A stretch of DNA of 64,000 bases. It comes from Erinaceus europaeus. Taxonomy: Eukaryota > Chordata > Mammalia > Eulipotyphla > Erinaceidae. Both the position numbers and the translations under genes were made by a program. The notes below the pieces were generated by a model. It searched no databases, had not been told where the DNA came from, and was given only the letters and a program-made list of their open reading frames with translations. Positions 62,829-64,000 of the stretch are shown here, piece by piece. The stretch is taken from NCBI RefSeq assembly GCF_950295315.1, contig NC_080177.1, forward strand, positions 81,140,570 through 81,204,569. Reading direction: 5' to 3'. Position 1 is the first letter of the stretch. The number at the start of each line of letters is the position of its first letter.

Positions 62829-63040
62829 TTTTAAAATATTTTATTTGTTAGATAGAAACAAAAAGGAATTGAGAGAGGTGGGGGAGACAAAGAGGGGTAG
62901 AGAGAGACAGGGATAAACCTGCAACCCTGCTTCACCACTTGTGAAGCTTTCCCCCTGCAGGTGGGGACCAGGGCCTTGAACCTGAATCTTTTCTCACTGT
63001 AGAGTGAGTGCTTGACCAGGTGTGCCACTACCTGGCTCCA
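62829..63040 (-). mobile_element. SINE type B, antisense
   Basis: TTTTAAAATATTTTATTTG, AGGAATTGAGAGAGGTGGGG, AAACCTGCAACCCTGCTTCACC, AAGCTTTCCCCCTGCAGG, the box B complement (GGGCCTTGAACCTG) and head complement GTGCCACTACCTGGCTCC are all present. Confidence 0.9.
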
Positions 63041-64000
63041 ACTACTCTTTCTTTTTAACGCAACAGTGTGTATGTATGAGTGAAGAACATAAAGCTTATT
63101 TAATTTTTTTTTGACAAAATCCAAGTATCCAAACTGAAACTAAGCCATTAAGTATTTCTCTAAGGAAAAATGTTTTTGATGATATCTTTAAAAAATATAT
63201 TTTGATAGAAGCCAGTATACTTTTAACTTGTCTAGCCAGAATTAAAAAATGGTTATTCATATACAGGTATAATTGTGTCAAGACTTACAAGTGTGATTTG
63301 GTTGAGTCTGAAAATAGTGAGTAGAAGGGTCTTTCTATGTGTTTCTGCCGATACGTTACAATTTTATACTTTTTTAAATTACCAATGGTAGTGATTAGAA
63401 TAGTTTTTTTAACCTTTTTTCCCATTCATAATACTAGTATGCAAGATGGGCAATTATCAAGGCCCATTGTAGTTTCAATAAGTAGTTGAATGTAATCTCT
63501 CAAAAGAATTTCAGATACATTCTTTCCTATGCTCTTGTCCTGTTCCTGTCACAAATGTCTCACTGTACTGATGACTGGGCTGTGTCAATGCTCTCTGTTC
63601 AGACTCCCCAGGCTATTGAGCTCACAGAATTAATTTCAGAATCTCTACTTAATGTAATCTAATGTGATTCATGAAGGAACCATTGCTAGAGAAACTTCAT
63701 GATGAGTTCAAGACCTTTATTATTCATCCGTACCAGTTATTTGTCAGAAGAGGACACTTTTGCTACAATTGTCATTATAAGAATATAGGTATCATTGGGT
63801 TCTGAAAAATCTCCAGGTGACCACAATATCCACACGAGAAGAACTCTTGAATTTGATTCCTCCTTTCTCATCAGTCATAAATAATCCCTTTAATGTTTTT
63901 TTTTATAATTTCTCTTCAAGTTCCTTTATTTTAGTGTTTTGTTTATACTTTCACTAAGATTTCACACATATTCTTAATATATTTTATCGTTTGACTTTTG
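63041..64000. other. Unique AT-rich sequence, no gene seen
   Basis: No recognised repeat and no frame beyond about 60 codons. Confidence 0.45.

Overview
The window is non-coding mammalian DNA packed with retrotransposons, and no host protein-coding gene could be supported. The dominant repeat is a tRNA-derived SINE whose sense strand carries RNA polymerase III boxes (box A like TAGCGCAGCGG, box B like GGTTCGAGCCC), then the signature CACCTGCAGGGGAGTCGCTTC, a pyrimidine-rich body, an ACAACAAGGGCAACAAAAG stretch and an AAAT-repeat tail. I recognise this as the SINE of erinaceid hedgehogs (probably Erinaceus). That assignment comes from memory of the family, not from a search.

SINE types used in the entries: A is the long element just described. 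A+ is type A with an extra ~65-base 3' module that begins GCCTCCAGG and ends CCTGGAGGC. B is shorter (GCAGGGGGAAGCTTCAC, AAGCAGGGCTGCAGG, no ACAACAAGGG part). C begins like GGTAGATAGCATAATGGTTATGC and ends in CAGAGCTGAGCAGTGCTCTGG. D contains TTGGACTCTCAAGCATGAGGTCCTGAGTTC, with a short tail. 'Sense' and 'antisense' are relative to the + strand.

Layout. 1-10.5 kb: scattered SINEs and a solo LTR (7343-7890). 10.5-13.1 kb: two antisense L1 3' ends. 15.3-16.7 kb: an antisense L1 reverse-transcriptase relic beside a CpG-rich fragment of a non-L1 retrotransposon reverse transcriptase (16079-16636) and an AT-only repeat. 18.2-21.7 kb: a decayed sense L1 interrupted by a SINE and an LTR. 22.6-24.5 kb: a young antisense L1 with complete 5' leader and intact ORF1, but ending inside ORF2. 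25231-25430 is a 200-base assembly gap. 25.4-48.7 kb: SINEs, L1 pieces in both orientations and two more solo LTRs (36756-37219, 40895-41347). 48713-52441: a 3.7-kb G/T/A-rich tandem array with a 42-bp higher-order unit. 53.3-56.9 kb: two SINE clusters linked by a shared non-SINE 52-base flank, best explained by a transduced, template-switched SINE insertion. 57-64 kb: more SINEs and L1 3' ends.

The intact reading frames belong to mobile elements. The strongest points for follow-up are the SINE chimera at 53334-54008, the 3'-truncated L1, the CpG-rich reverse-transcriptase fragment, the tandem array, and the hairpin-forming 3' module of the A+ SINEs. All boundaries were read by eye and can be off by several bases unless target-site duplications (TSDs) are given.
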